64,000 nt of DNA from Desulfobacteraceae bacterium (GTDB lineage Bacteria > Desulfobacterota > Desulfobacteria > Desulfobacterales > UBA5616). Made by a program: the position numbers and the translations under genes. Position 1 is the stretch's first letter; each line of letters opens with the position of its first letter. Of this stretch, positions 34,080 to 42,615 are shown piece after piece. Where the stretch lies: assembly GCA_013791935.1 (NCBI GenBank), contig VMSV01000150.1, positions 27,429 to 91,428 on the forward strand, written 5' to 3'. The notes beneath the pieces are model-generated. The model had not been told where the DNA came from and searched no databases. It saw nothing but the letters and a program-made list of their open reading frames with translations.

Positions 34080-35092
34080 GTTGATTCTCCTTTGACCCTG
34101 ACCTCAGGGTTGATGGCCCCCCCTCAAGTGAAGCCCGCTCCAGCGGTGCAGGTATAGCAATGGTCACCCACGGCGATGGGGAGCCCTTCCTCCGGCGGCC
34201 CGGGCATTTCGGAGACGTGCGTCCTTTGTGCGCCCAGGTGGAGCCCCCTGGACAGATTGAAGTCGCAGTCATGAAGAACCCCATCCCAAGAAACGGAAAC
34301 CAGGGATCTGCACATGAGACCTTCAACCGTGCAGGAATTAAACCCCGATGATAGTCTTTCGAGGTAGGCTTCCAGGTTGCCCTTTTCGTCAAGCCAGTTT
34401 CGAAAACGCCCCAAAGGCGCATTGGCAAAAGCATAGAGGTTATTAAAAACAATACCCCACTTTTTCAGAAGCACCTCACGAAATCTCTTTTCCAGCTGGT
34501 CCTGGGAGCCGGGCAGAAAAGCCCCGGCCGGATTGGAAACCAAATCCAGTGTCAACCGTGTTTCAGGATTCCCATACCCCAGGGCATTGAGCTTCAAAAG
34601 GGTATCGACACTCTTTCTGAAAATACCATTTCCTCTTTGGGCATCTGCCTGGGCTTCATTCAAAGAGGGGAAAGAGGCCACAATGCCCACGCTCTTTTCT
34701 TTCAGCAGCCTGATTAAGTCATGCCTTTTCCCATCGCTTAAGACACTCAAATTCGAGCGGAACGTTATCCTTGGGGCTTGTGGAAAAAGTCCTTCGATGA
34801 GCTTGACGATATTCGGGTTCAGCTCCGGGGCCCCGCCTGTGATATCGATGGCTTCGAACCGGCTTCGATCTGCGTAGGCGATGATATCATCCATCGTCTC
34901 CGAGTCCATATTCTCTTTTCGGTCAGGCCCTGCGCTTAAATGACAATGGCGACACCTCTGATTACAGAGAAGCCCCACATTGACTTGCAGGGCGGTTGTC
35001 TTCTTCCGGGAAAGAACAAGGCCATGGTTGGCCAGGGTCTGGCGGAACGTTTCCGGTGGCCTTATTTGCTCCCAAGGATAAGCAGCATTCAT
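34076..35092 (-). CDS. arsS: Arsenosugar biosynthesis radical SAM selenoprotein ArsS (UGA at 34124-34126 read as Sec)
   Basis: Radical SAM enzyme that forms the C-C bond between dimethylarsenic and an adenosyl unit in arsenosugar synthesis. 338 residues from the ATG at 35092 if UGA codon 323 is read through. CxxxCxxC cluster 'CNQRCRHC' at 43-50; 'DITGGAPELNP' follows. The C-terminal Cys region has 'MCRSLVSVSWDG', 'LHDCDFN' and 'CYTCTAGAG'. The ORF track stops at TGA after 'GAGFT', but the family normally continues 'C-G-G' right there, and the next codons are GGG GGG GCC. Reading on gives a 15-residue tail to a TGA at 34076. NCBI names this family as a (seleno)protein. A SECIS-like hairpin follows the UGA. 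Confidence 0.82.
34096..34123 (-). promoter_or_regulatory. SECIS-like hairpin in arsS
   Basis: On the minus strand, 14 bases after the UGA, CCCTG-AGGT-CAGGG forms a 5-6 bp stem with a GGT in its apical loop. The GGU starts 20 bases after the UGA. The bacterial SECIS of fdhF also has GGU in the apical loop, about 18 bases downstream. Stem outer part is not strongly paired. Confidence 0.55.
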
Positions 35093-35108
35093 CTTCTGGA
35101 TCACCTCT

Positions 35109-35444
35109 TTACATGGAAAGCTTTTGAGCGATATTGCGCATTTGCACCCCGTGAACCAGGGAAGCTCCCCCTCGAATGGCCGTTGCCACATGAATGGCCT
35201 CGGTCATCTCTTCCAGGTTGGAGCCTTTCTCCAGGCAGGCCCGGGTATAGGCGTCAATGCAGTAAGGGCATTGAACGGCATGGGCGACGGAAAGCGCGAT
35301 CAGGGTTTTCTCCCGCTCGGTGAGCGCTCCTTCAGCAAATACCGCGTTATAGTAGTCAAAGAACTTTTGTGCCAGGTCAGGTGCCTGTTGCCCGATTTCT
35401 GAAAACTTGGGTAGGTCTTCCGGCTTGTAATAGGTTTCCATCAT
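35109..35444 (-). CDS. Arsenosugar biosynthesis-associated peroxidase-like (CMD family) protein
   Basis: 111 residues from the Met pair at 35444/35441; the longer tracked start overlaps the upstream gene. It is a carboxymuconolactone-decarboxylase/AhpD-like helical protein with the redox motif 'VQCPYCIDAYTRACLEKG' (CxxC) and 'ALSVAHA' before it. Its family is encoded beside arsS in many genomes and is thought to act in redox cycling of arsenic thiols, but its reaction is unproven. arsS starts 16 bases after its stop. Confidence 0.87.
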   Translation of the reverse strand: MMETYYKPEDLPKFSEIGQQAPDLAQKFFDYYNAVFAEGALTEREKTLIALSVAHAVQCPYCIDAYTRACLEKGSNLEEMTEAIHVATAIRGGASLVHGVQMRNIAQKLSM

Positions 35445-35518
35445 CAATCTCTTTGAACTCCTTTCTTGAACAGGTTTTTTTGTTTTAAAAGCTTTAGAAG
35501 AAAGCCGGTCTTCTTCTT

Positions 35519-36973
35519 TCATTCTTCTCCGCACGCCCTCCCTTTGAGGTGAAAGAAAAACTTGAGCCCTTTCCTGATTTTATCTGAAAAAATCTTCGGG
35601 GAAAAATAGGTTCCCGCCACACGCTTGTTGATCTCTCCCAGGGTGGGATACGGGTGGACGGCGGAAGCCAGGGTGGACAGCTTCACTTTGCCGTTGAGCA
35701 CAGCCACCCACTCATTGATCAGTTCCCCGGCGTGGGGTCCCAGGATCTGAATGCCCACGGGTTTTTCATCATCATTCAGAATCATTTTGATCTTGCCTGC
35801 CGTGTTTCCTTCGGCCAGGCTTCGGTCGTTGTCCCTGAAAGCTTCCGTAACCACCGAGTAGTGTATCCCGGCTTCCTTGGCGGCTTTTTCATTCATCCCG
35901 ATACTGGCCAGTTCAGGGTCGGTATAGGTGCACCACGGCAAAAAAGTATAGTCGGCCTTTCGGGGAAGATGAAAGATGGCGTTGCTCACCACAATGCCCC
36001 CTTCATATCCTGCGGCATGGGTGAACTGAAAAGCCCCGGTGATATCCCCGGCCGCATAAATATGCTTCCGGGTGGTTCGCATTCGGGCATCCACTCGAAT
36101 GCCTTTCCGATTAAACTCAACGCCGATGCCGTCCAGGTTCAGACCGTTCACATTGGGCGCACGACCCATGGCCACCAGAATCTGTTCCGCAAAAAGGGAG
36201 GAGATTTTGCCCTCCTTGGTCTGGATGCGTACTTCTTTCCCTCGGCCGGAATCCCTCACCTCAAGAACCGAACTGTTGAGGTGAAACACAACCCCCTCGG
36301 ATTCAAGTACTTCCATGATGCCATCGGCCATGTCCTTGTCTTCTTTGGTGAGAATCTGATTGCTTCTTTGAACCACGGATACCTTTGTGCCCAGTCGGGA
36401 GAAAGCCTGGGCCATTTCAATGGCAATGGGTCCGGCGCCCAGAATCACCATGGATTCGGGAAGAGCATCCAGGGAAAAAATCTCCTTGTTGGTGAGATAG
36501 GGGGTTTTGTCCAACCCTGGAATGGAGGGCCTTTCGGGGGATGAGCCTCCGGCGATAACCCAGGTCTTTGCAGAGAAACTCTTTCCGTTTATCCGAATCC
36601 TGTGCTCATCCGTGAAGCCAGGTTCTCCGAACACCACTTTGGCTCCAAGGCTGCAAAATCTTTCTTCAGAGTCGTGTTTTTGAATGGATGCAATAACCGA
36701 TTGGATTCTCTCCCTGATCCGGGTAAAATCAACGGGCGGCAATTCAACCCCGGGAAGTCCGAAATCCCGGGCATGTTTCATGGCATGATAAACCCGGGCC
36801 GATCGAATAAGGGTCTTGCTGGGCACACAACCGAAATGAAGACAATCCCCCCCCAGGTTCTTCTCTTTTTCAACCAACAGGGTCTTGGCCCCCAACCGGG
36901 CGGCCCCGGATGCCACGGTGAGACCTGCGGCCCCTCCTCCGATAATTCCCATGTCATAGTCATAGGTTGTCAT
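35519..36973 (-). CDS. FAD-dependent pyridine nucleotide-disulfide oxidoreductase (MerA/Lpd-like)
   Basis: 484 residues. FAD motif 'GIIGGGAAGLTVASGAARLG' at the N-terminus and a redox-active disulfide in 'GGDCLHFGCVPSKTLI'. The NAD(P)H motif is 'ILGAGPIAIEMAQAFSRLG', then 'YAAGDITG', and near the C-terminus the 'VHPYPTLGE' His-Glu pair of the dimer partner. No N-terminal HMA domain and no C-terminal Cys pair as in true MerA. In arsenosugar operons this type probably reduces thiols or quinones. It is the first gene of the arsS operon. Confidence 0.88.
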   Translation of the reverse strand: MTTYDYDMGIIGGGAAGLTVASGAARLGAKTLLVEKEKNLGGDCLHFGCVPSKTLIRSARVYHAMKHARDFGLPGVELPPVDFTRIRERIQSVIASIQKHDSEERFCSLGAKVVFGEPGFTDEHRIRINGKSFSAKTWVIAGGSSPERPSIPGLDKTPYLTNKEIFSLDALPESMVILGAGPIAIEMAQAFSRLGTKVSVVQRSNQILTKEDKDMADGIMEVLESEGVVFHLNSSVLEVRDSGRGKEVRIQTKEGKISSLFAEQILVAMGRAPNVNGLNLDGIGVEFNRKGIRVDARMRTTRKHIYAAGDITGAFQFTHAAGYEGGIVVSNAIFHLPRKADYTFLPWCTYTDPELASIGMNEKAAKEAGIHYSVVTEAFRDNDRSLAEGNTAGKIKMILNDDEKPVGIQILGPHAGELINEWVAVLNGKVKLSTLASAVHPYPTLGEINKRVAGTYFSPKIFSDKIRKGLKFFFHLKGRACGEE

Positions 36974-37362
36974 GAGGTTTTCCCTTTCATACGACTGGGT
37001 TGATTATACTAATGATTTCATCTGGTTGATCCGTTTTAAGTGGATCATCGGGCTTTCAACCGATTTGAATCCACAATACCATTTTATCCATTGAATATCC
37101 ACGCTCATTTGATTGGCCTTCCCAACGATGGAGCTTCCCGGGGTTCCGGCTCGCCTACTAATTGCCCACCATTTCCACCTTGACAACCCATAGGAATGGT
37201 TTCATAATGTTCGCATATTTTTGAATTGTTTCACAACATACCAGTATCATATCATTATTTGGCGTTTGATTCTGGAAGAAAGCGCACTGATATTTTTTAT
37301 GAGGCGGAAGAATTTTGTGTTCCCATAAAAGAGACAAGAAAGATCGATACAAAGGAGCTTCA
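36974..37362. other. Divergent intergenic region
   Basis: 389 bases between the arsS operon and a secreted-protein gene. A 60-codon minus ORF (37004-37186) lacks a ribosome-binding site and a recognised family, so I leave it out; it could be a remnant. AT-rich stretches near 37200-37310 suit the promoter of the plus-strand genes. No ArsR-type palindrome was recognised. Confidence 0.4.
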
Positions 37363-37890
37363 ATGAAAAAAAGAATAGGGTTTCCCGGCATTCTGGTGCT
37401 GGTCTGGATCATGGCAACGACTGCTTTTTGCCAAAATGTTGGGGAAGATAAAATACCGGATGAGGAATACGGAATCTACACCCTGGTGATGGGAGAAATC
37501 GGAGGAGCGTCTTCGGTGAGCAGTCAAACCCTCAATGGTTTGTGGGCCAACTACCTGTTGAACTTCTTCGAGGATCCCATCAAACCCGGACCGGAACTGA
37601 TCCGAAATTTCGATGATAAAAACCGGGACAAACACGATCTTTTAGAATCCTTTGTCCAAAAATCAAAAAAGGAGCCCGTGGGACTCCTGGACGAAAAAAG
37701 GCAAATCACTTTTTCAAGGGTGGGGCTTGATCCGTTAAAAGGACAGGGACTTCTCGTGGTGGGCCTCACCTATGCTCAACCCGAAGATGTGATGAACGAA
37801 GGGAAGTTTGTATTTCTCCAAAAAAAGAACGGCCAATGGGTTGTGGAAAAAACCACCCAGGCCTGGGATATGAGACTGGGCCCACTCTAA
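37363..37890 (+). CDS. Secreted protein of unknown function
   Basis: 175 residues from the ATG at 37363 (AAGGAG five bases upstream). Signal peptide 'ILVLVWIMATTAFCQ' (site near Q21). The mature part is mixed: 'YTLVMGEIGGASSV', 'SRVGLDPLKGQGLLVVGLTYAQPEDV', 'FVFLQKKNGQWVVEKTTQAW'. It resembles the general shape of periplasmic NTF2-like/'lipoprotein' domains but I recognise no family. Next gene follows 38 bases later on the same strand, so they may form a small envelope operon up to 40064. Confidence 0.75.
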   Translation: MKKRIGFPGILVLVWIMATTAFCQNVGEDKIPDEEYGIYTLVMGEIGGASSVSSQTLNGLWANYLLNFFEDPIKPGPELIRNFDDKNRDKHDLLESFVQKSKKEPVGLLDEKRQITFSRVGLDPLKGQGLLVVGLTYAQPEDVMNEGKFVFLQKKNGQWVVEKTTQAWDMRLGPL

Positions 37891-37928
37891 TAACAGAAAA
37901 TAAATACACACCGAAAAGAGACGGGTTT

Positions 37929-38927
37929 ATGAAAATCACCCCACTATTTGCCGCTTTTTTAATCCTTGCCGTGGCGCTGCCCCTTTCCAATGCCGGAGCG
38001 GACATGGGTCAGATCCATGCGTCCAATGTGAGGGTCAGCGAAGAGAGCCAGAAAGCCATTATCCTGCACAATATGGAGGAAGAGATCCTGATCCTGGGCA
38101 CGGATCTCAAGGCTCAAAGCAACACCGGCATCATTCGATTCATTCCCTTTCCCACCGAACCCCTGGTCAGCCTTGCTCCGGAAAGAGCCTTTGATGCGGC
38201 ATCAGAGCTCATGAAAAAGCATGAATTGAAATTCCTTTTTGTTAGCAAGGGCGGCGGTTCCGGGACCAAAGGGGTTGAACTGAAACTCAACACCAAGATA
38301 GGAGCCCATGACATGACGGTGATCCAAGTCACAGATCCTGTTCATTTCAGGGAGTGGGTCAACGCTTATTTTCAAAAAAAGGGCCTGCCGGTGAAGAAAG
38401 TCTATCCGGAAATTGAAGCAATCGTCCGGGACTATGTAAAAAGGGACATCTCCTATTTTGTTCTGGACTATGTGGAACTGAGCCCGGAAACCAAGTTCAT
38501 TGAGCCGGTGATGTACCGGTTCAGGAGCAGTCAACTCTACTACCCCTTGAAAACGTCCAACACGTTCGGCGGTAAAGGCGGCATTGATCTTATCCTGATC
38601 ATCCCGAGAACCCTGTGCACGCCCAGCCTGGATGCCTATAGCCACAGCGGGGAAGCCGTTCTCGGGCTTCCGGCCTATTCCGAAGCCAGCACCTCAGCCA
38701 GAATCAATCCAGCCGAGCTCAAGGAAATCCTACCCGAAGCCGATGATTTTTTTAACGGACAGAAAATCTATCTCCAGATGGTAAGCTATTACGGGAAGTA
38801 TGAATTCCAAATCGACATCGTGTATGACCTGTCAAAAGGGAAGGACAAGGCCTATGGATACCAGCCGGAAGGGCCGGAATCCCTTTTGGATGAATGGGTC
38901 AATTCCTTGGAGAACAATCCCAAATAA
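37929..38927 (+). CDS. DUF2330-like secreted protein
   Basis: 332 residues from the ATG at 37929; the tracked start runs back over the previous gene. Signal peptide 'LFAAFLILAVALPLSNAGAD'. Early 'SEESQKAIILHNMEEEILIL' then 'GIIRFIPFPTEPLVSLAPERAF' match the DUF2330 pattern, where a His/Asn-rich strand is followed by a 'F.pvP..P' segment. The usual N-terminal Cys pair of DUF2330 is not seen. C-terminal region has 'YSHSGEAVLGLP' and 'GQKIYLQMVSYYGKY'. DUF2330 proteins are exported, with no proven role. Confidence 0.65.
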   Translation: MKITPLFAAFLILAVALPLSNAGADMGQIHASNVRVSEESQKAIILHNMEEEILILGTDLKAQSNTGIIRFIPFPTEPLVSLAPERAFDAASELMKKHELKFLFVSKGGGSGTKGVELKLNTKIGAHDMTVIQVTDPVHFREWVNAYFQKKGLPVKKVYPEIEAIVRDYVKRDISYFVLDYVELSPETKFIEPVMYRFRSSQLYYPLKTSNTFGGKGGIDLILIIPRTLCTPSLDAYSHSGEAVLGLPAYSEASTSARINPAELKEILPEADDFFNGQKIYLQMVSYYGKYEFQIDIVYDLSKGKDKAYGYQPEGPESLLDEWVNSLENNPK

Positions 38928-38943
38928 ATCCCGGTGATATAAA

Positions 38944-39225
38944 ATGAAACCCATGAATCCCAAATCGGCCCGAACCCTCACCTTTCTTTCCGGAGCCCTG
39001 GCTCTGTCGGGCGGAATGATTCTGTCACCGTCGGGTGCTCTATTCCTTCTGGTTGCAGCATCCATTTGCGCTATCTTTCCAGCAGTCTTCGGGAAAAAGA
39101 CCGTTCGCATCATCGCGGCGTTGTTGCTTATAATTTCCATCAGCCTTGCATTCACCAAGGTTCCTGAATTCAAGAAGGATCAGGAAACCTACCGCAGGCA
39201 TATGAATTCAACCGTTAAACAATAG
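38944..39225 (+). CDS. Small two-TM membrane protein
   Basis: 93 residues with hydrophobic segments at about 14-44 ('LSGALALSGGMILSPSGALFLLVAASICAIF') and 53-70 ('IIAALLLIISISLAFT') and a charged soluble tail. It starts 17 bases after the DUF2330-like gene on the same strand. No family recognised. Size and topology are normal for an accessory membrane component of the neighbouring secreted proteins. Confidence 0.65.
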   Translation: MKPMNPKSARTLTFLSGALALSGGMILSPSGALFLLVAASICAIFPAVFGKKTVRIIAALLLIISISLAFTKVPEFKKDQETYRRHMNSTVKQ

Positions 39226-39281
39226 CTCCGAAAAGATCCCTGTTCTGTTGCGAAAGTTCGCCTTTGGAAGGTTGGCAGAGC

Positions 39282-40064
39282 ATGCACATCTTAAAATTTG
39301 GCATAGTTACAACCTTGGTATTGCTTCTGGCCGCATGCGGATCAGGCCAGGTGAAGCATCCACCCCTTGAATCCCTTTCCACGGTTCAGGATGTGGCCAA
39401 AAATTACGGGCCGCCCTCCTGCTTTTTTTCCTATGTCGCGGATGCCGCCAAATATGACCTCATCTCATTTAAAGACTCTCCATCCGTGGTTGTTTTTGAA
39501 AATGGCGCTTTATACACCATCATGCCTTCGGTTTCAAAACCCCTGTCCGAATTTGATCAAATTTTAAAAATGTCCATGGAAAAAGAAGAATTACCCATGG
39601 AAAACGGTCTGGGGGTCATTCACGCCTGGATCAAGGAGAACAGGGTGAAAAGCGATAAACCCTTAAAACTGGATGACTTCAGCATGAATGCCCTGGATAA
39701 CGCCGGTGCGGCCGCTGTCATGGCCGTAGGGTTACCCGTCTGGTTCCCCTTTGCCGCCGTGGGAGGGTTGGATCATGTTCTGAGCCGGAAAGAGCAGGAC
39801 AAAGCTCTGCAGGTGAATCAATCCCTGATGGAAACCGGCAGGTCCTATGAAACATTTCTTTCCCTGCTATCTGACCCTGATCTGACGTTGTCCAAGCCAT
39901 CCTATTCGGTAAAAATGTTCATTCTGGACAAATCCTTTTTCAGTCAGGGACAGTTCATTTATATTGTGGGATCAAGGGAGGGAAAGGTTCAATGGGTGTC
40001 CTACAACGACGGGCAAATCAAAACAAAGACTTTTCAATACAATAAAAAGATCCCGGCACTTTAA
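39282..40064 (+). CDS. Lipoprotein of unknown function
   Basis: 260 residues from the ATG at 39282. Lipobox 'VLLLAACGSG' gives lipidation at about Cys 19. The mature protein has 'DVAKNYGPPSCFFSYVADAA', a hydrophobic stretch around 'AAAVMAVGLPVWFPFAAVGG' (about 145-165, perhaps membrane-inserted) and a C-terminal beta part ('GQFIYIVGSREGKVQWVSY'). No family recognised. Last gene of the small envelope cluster that starts at 37363. Confidence 0.72.
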   Translation: MHILKFGIVTTLVLLLAACGSGQVKHPPLESLSTVQDVAKNYGPPSCFFSYVADAAKYDLISFKDSPSVVVFENGALYTIMPSVSKPLSEFDQILKMSMEKEELPMENGLGVIHAWIKENRVKSDKPLKLDDFSMNALDNAGAAAVMAVGLPVWFPFAAVGGLDHVLSRKEQDKALQVNQSLMETGRSYETFLSLLSDPDLTLSKPSYSVKMFILDKSFFSQGQFIYIVGSREGKVQWVSYNDGQIKTKTFQYNKKIPAL

Positions 40065-40344
40065 ATCGATGACAATGTTCGGAATGTCGTTTTGACCTAT
40101 TTACAATTTAAGAGTTCGAATCCCCCAATGCCCCGGGGGATAGAATAATACAGCGGGTTTCCCTCCCTGATTAAGAAGCCTTTAGCCTCAACCTTTAACC
40201 GGGATCTCCTGGGACCCGGGATATTGTAATTGATTTTTTTCATTACAGAATATATTCTCTGGTTTAATAAATCATAAAACGTGAAGTTCGCATCTGTTAT
40301 TGCAAAAACATTCTTGCCGTTCCGTTTTTGGAAGGAACTTGATC

Positions 40345-40599
40345 ATGGAACCCCAAGCCTTTAAACAATTCGATGACATATTGGAGCCGCTGGGAGCTCA
40401 ATCTGCCCAGTTTTTTCTTGCCGCCAGCCTGTATCATGCCAGAAAAGTGAGCTTTCATCGCGCAGTTGAATTAGCAGGGCTTTCTTTTGAAGAATTTAAA
40501 GCCAGACTCAAGGAACATTTCAGTTACGGATATGTTTTGTCCGATGAAACCCTCGGGAAGGATGTTTCAACCGTGGATAACCTTCTGGCCGATTCATGA
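40345..40599 (+). CDS. UPF0175-family antitoxin-like protein
   Basis: 84 residues from the ATG at 40345 (AAGGA nine bases upstream). Pattern 'QFFLAASLYHARKVSFHRAVELAGLSFEEFKARLKE' is the UPF0175 helix-turn-helix: L-Y-...-S-...-A-x-x-L-A-G-L-S-...-F. Such proteins are DNA-binding antitoxins paired with DUF3368 PIN-domain toxins. The next reading frame overlaps its stop by ATGA and begins exactly like a DUF3368 toxin but breaks off after about 25 residues. The antitoxin is therefore left without a working partner here. Confidence 0.78.
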   Translation: MEPQAFKQFDDILEPLGAQSAQFFLAASLYHARKVSFHRAVELAGLSFEEFKARLKEHFSYGYVLSDETLGKDVSTVDNLLADS

Positions 40600-40694
40600 A
40601 AAATATAGACGTTGTCTCGAATACCAGCCCTCTGATTTTTCTTGAAAATATCGATTCCCTTCACCTCAAGGATCATCCTCACCCAATACTTTGA
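40596..40694 (+). pseudogene. Truncated PIN-domain (DUF3368) toxin remnant
   Basis: A 32-codon frame too short for the ORF track. It starts within the antitoxin stop and reads 'NIDVVSNTSPLIFLENIDSL', the conserved N-terminus of DUF3368 PIN toxins (first catalytic Asp region, 'SNTSPL'). A stop follows at 40692-40694. The remaining about 130 residues with the other acidic residues are absent; the convergent hydrolase gene ends six bases later. Likely a deletion scar. Confidence 0.75.
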
Positions 40695-40700
40695 TTCATT

Positions 40701-41561
40701 TTAAAGGTGAAGCACCTCATTGATCCAGTTTATGATCTTTTGCCTGACCTCATCCCGGTTGATCTCATTGAGCATCTCATGCCTGCCTCCCGGGTAGTAC
40801 TGCTTGTCCACCGGTCGTATCCCGGCTTCATTCCACAATTCTTCCAGGTACAGCAGCCCTTTTAAATGATTATTCACCGGGTCGTTGTCTCCGGCCACCA
40901 GAAGACAGGGCAAGTCTTTTCGTACATTTTTATAGGTGTCCCCATCCTGGTATCGCCTCAGGGCCGTCATCATTTTAGCCACATGCACGGGTTCAAAGGA
41001 TTCAAACCCGCACAAGGGGTCGGCAATGTATTTATCCACTTCATCAGGATCCCTGGACAGCCAGTCATAACCGGTACGGCCTTCAAACCCTTGGTTCAAA
41101 TCTCCCAGGGCTGCAGGTGCCTCACCTTCCTTGAGGGGCTTACGGGATGTGGAGCCGGACAGGATCAGGGCCTCCATCTCATGGGAATGATCCGCAACAA
41201 ATTGCTGGGCAGCAAATGAGCCCATGCTGTGGCCGAACAGAACCACCGGCAAATTTGGACTGGATTGACGGGCGATTTTAATGAGTTGCCCGATATCCGC
41301 AACCAGGGCATCCCACCCCCCTTTGCCGAAATCCCCGAGGCCTTCAGGCCCCGGGGATTGGCCATGCCCCCGATGATCCATGGCCCAGACCTCGATGCCG
41401 GAAGCATTCAGGGATCTGGCAAACCGTTCATACCGCAAAGCATGTTCCGCCGCGCCGTGGGCAATAACCATCATGGCTTTGGGATTCTCCGCCTGCCACA
41501 CATAGGTCTGAATGGACAGGGCATCAACTTCGGAATCAAAACGAAACATATTGTCATACAT
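40701..41561 (-). CDS. Alpha/beta hydrolase (lysophospholipase / monoacylglycerol lipase-like)
   Basis: 286-residue cytoplasmic hydrolase. 'MVIAHGAAEHALRYERFA' supplies the oxyanion HG. The nucleophile is Ser in 'LFGHSMGSFAAQQF', the acid is Asp in 'LLVAGDNDPVNNHLKG' and the His is in 'YPGGRHEMLNE'. 'WAMDHRGHGQSPGPEG' is the YqiA/PldB-type 'DxRGHGxS' motif. It likely cleaves lysophospholipids or monoacylglycerols. GGAG precedes the ATG. It lies 59 bases downstream of another hydrolase and an SDR on the same strand. Confidence 0.9.
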   Translation of the reverse strand: MYDNMFRFDSEVDALSIQTYVWQAENPKAMMVIAHGAAEHALRYERFARSLNASGIEVWAMDHRGHGQSPGPEGLGDFGKGGWDALVADIGQLIKIARQSSPNLPVVLFGHSMGSFAAQQFVADHSHEMEALILSGSTSRKPLKEGEAPAALGDLNQGFEGRTGYDWLSRDPDEVDKYIADPLCGFESFEPVHVAKMMTALRRYQDGDTYKNVRKDLPCLLVAGDNDPVNNHLKGLLYLEELWNEAGIRPVDKQYYPGGRHEMLNEINRDEVRQKIINWINEVLHL

Positions 41562-41620
41562 GGTTTACTCCTTTTGTTAAAAATGGTTTATATGGAAGGA
41601 GATCATCGCCTACCCTTCTG

Positions 41621-42598
41621 TTATTCCCCTAACTTTTCCAGCCAGTTTTTTATCACAGGTTGAACTTCAGGCCCCACGACGACTCCCATATGCGTGACAC
41701 CCTCCAGCATTTCCACCTGTGCGTGGGTATATTGCGAAATCAACGGCCCGAACCGGTCGGCATAAAAGGCTTCATCCGCCGTGCCCACGACCACCAAAAG
41801 GGGCTTCTGAATCGATTGGAGGTCTTTTTCATAATCTTTTGGCGCAAATGCCGCATTCAACCGATAGGTATAAGACAAGGTTTCCGTCGCGTCACGTACT
41901 GCTTCGGGCATATTGAAATGAATTACCGGCAAGTGATTCAGCCTTCGAACGCCCACAGCGTTCAGCATGCTCAGTCCGATGATCCGTTTGATATTGGGTT
42001 GTGCCCATCCTCCGGACTGTGGCCGTGTGGTGGGTGCGTTGTATTTCAAAAAAGGCGACAAAAGAACATAAGCATCCGCTTCGTTCCCATAACGACTTCC
42101 GGCAAAGCGAATGGCCAATCCACCCCCGGACGAGTGACCCCCGACAATCATCTTGGCATGGGGATGTTTTTGTCTCAAAATCACCAAAAGATCGGCGATG
42201 TCATCTTCAAACTGGCCGATATAATCCACATCCCCCCTGTGCCTTGGCGATGGACCGTGCCCCCGGAGATCCGGTGTGTAAACCCGGGCCAGGCCCCGGG
42301 TACTGATAAAATTTGCCAGGGTCATGAAGTACCGGCTGTGGTAGCCGGACCCATGCAGAAGGATCAGAACCTTGTTGGATGCCGATGGGTAATACCGGAA
42401 CATCAGTTCTTCCCCGTCCCTGGCATGATATTTCTGAAGTTCAGGAAGTTCTTGGTAATCCATCATCAACTCGCTGAATTTCAGGTTGTTTTCATTCGGT
42501 ACGACCCGGGTGGGCTTGCCGACCGCAATCAACAGAACAGCGACGCAGAGATAGACCCCCACAGAAATCATAAGAGACATCACTATTTTAAGGATCAT
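41621..42598 (-). CDS. Membrane-anchored alpha/beta hydrolase
   Basis: 325 residues with an N-terminal membrane segment ('IVMSLMISVGVYLCVAVLLIAVG'). The hydrolase domain has 'LILLHGSGYHSRYFM', 'YTPDLRGHGPSP', nucleophile Ser in 'IVGGHSSGGGLAIRF', Asp in 'VVVGTADEAFYADRF' and His in 'LEGVTHMGVV'. The catalytic part probably faces the periplasm. Substrate unknown, perhaps lipid esters as for its neighbour. Separated by 17 bases from the SDR gene upstream, so co-transcribed. Confidence 0.88.
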   Translation of the reverse strand: MILKIVMSLMISVGVYLCVAVLLIAVGKPTRVVPNENNLKFSELMMDYQELPELQKYHARDGEELMFRYYPSASNKVLILLHGSGYHSRYFMTLANFISTRGLARVYTPDLRGHGPSPRHRGDVDYIGQFEDDIADLLVILRQKHPHAKMIVGGHSSGGGLAIRFAGSRYGNEADAYVLLSPFLKYNAPTTRPQSGGWAQPNIKRIIGLSMLNAVGVRRLNHLPVIHFNMPEAVRDATETLSYTYRLNAAFAPKDYEKDLQSIQKPLLVVVGTADEAFYADRFGPLISQYTHAQVEMLEGVTHMGVVVGPEVQPVIKNWLEKLGE

Positions 42599-42615
42599 TT
42601 TTGTTTTTTTGCCCC

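Noticed and set aside
37004-37186. 60-codon minus ORF in the arsS upstream region
   Set aside because: No ribosome-binding site or family match that I can name; it could be a remnant, but evidence is too thin.
40109-40142. tRNA 3'-half-like sequence (GTTCGAATCCC)
   Set aside because: The bases beside the T-loop do not pair and no acceptor or anticodon arm is present.
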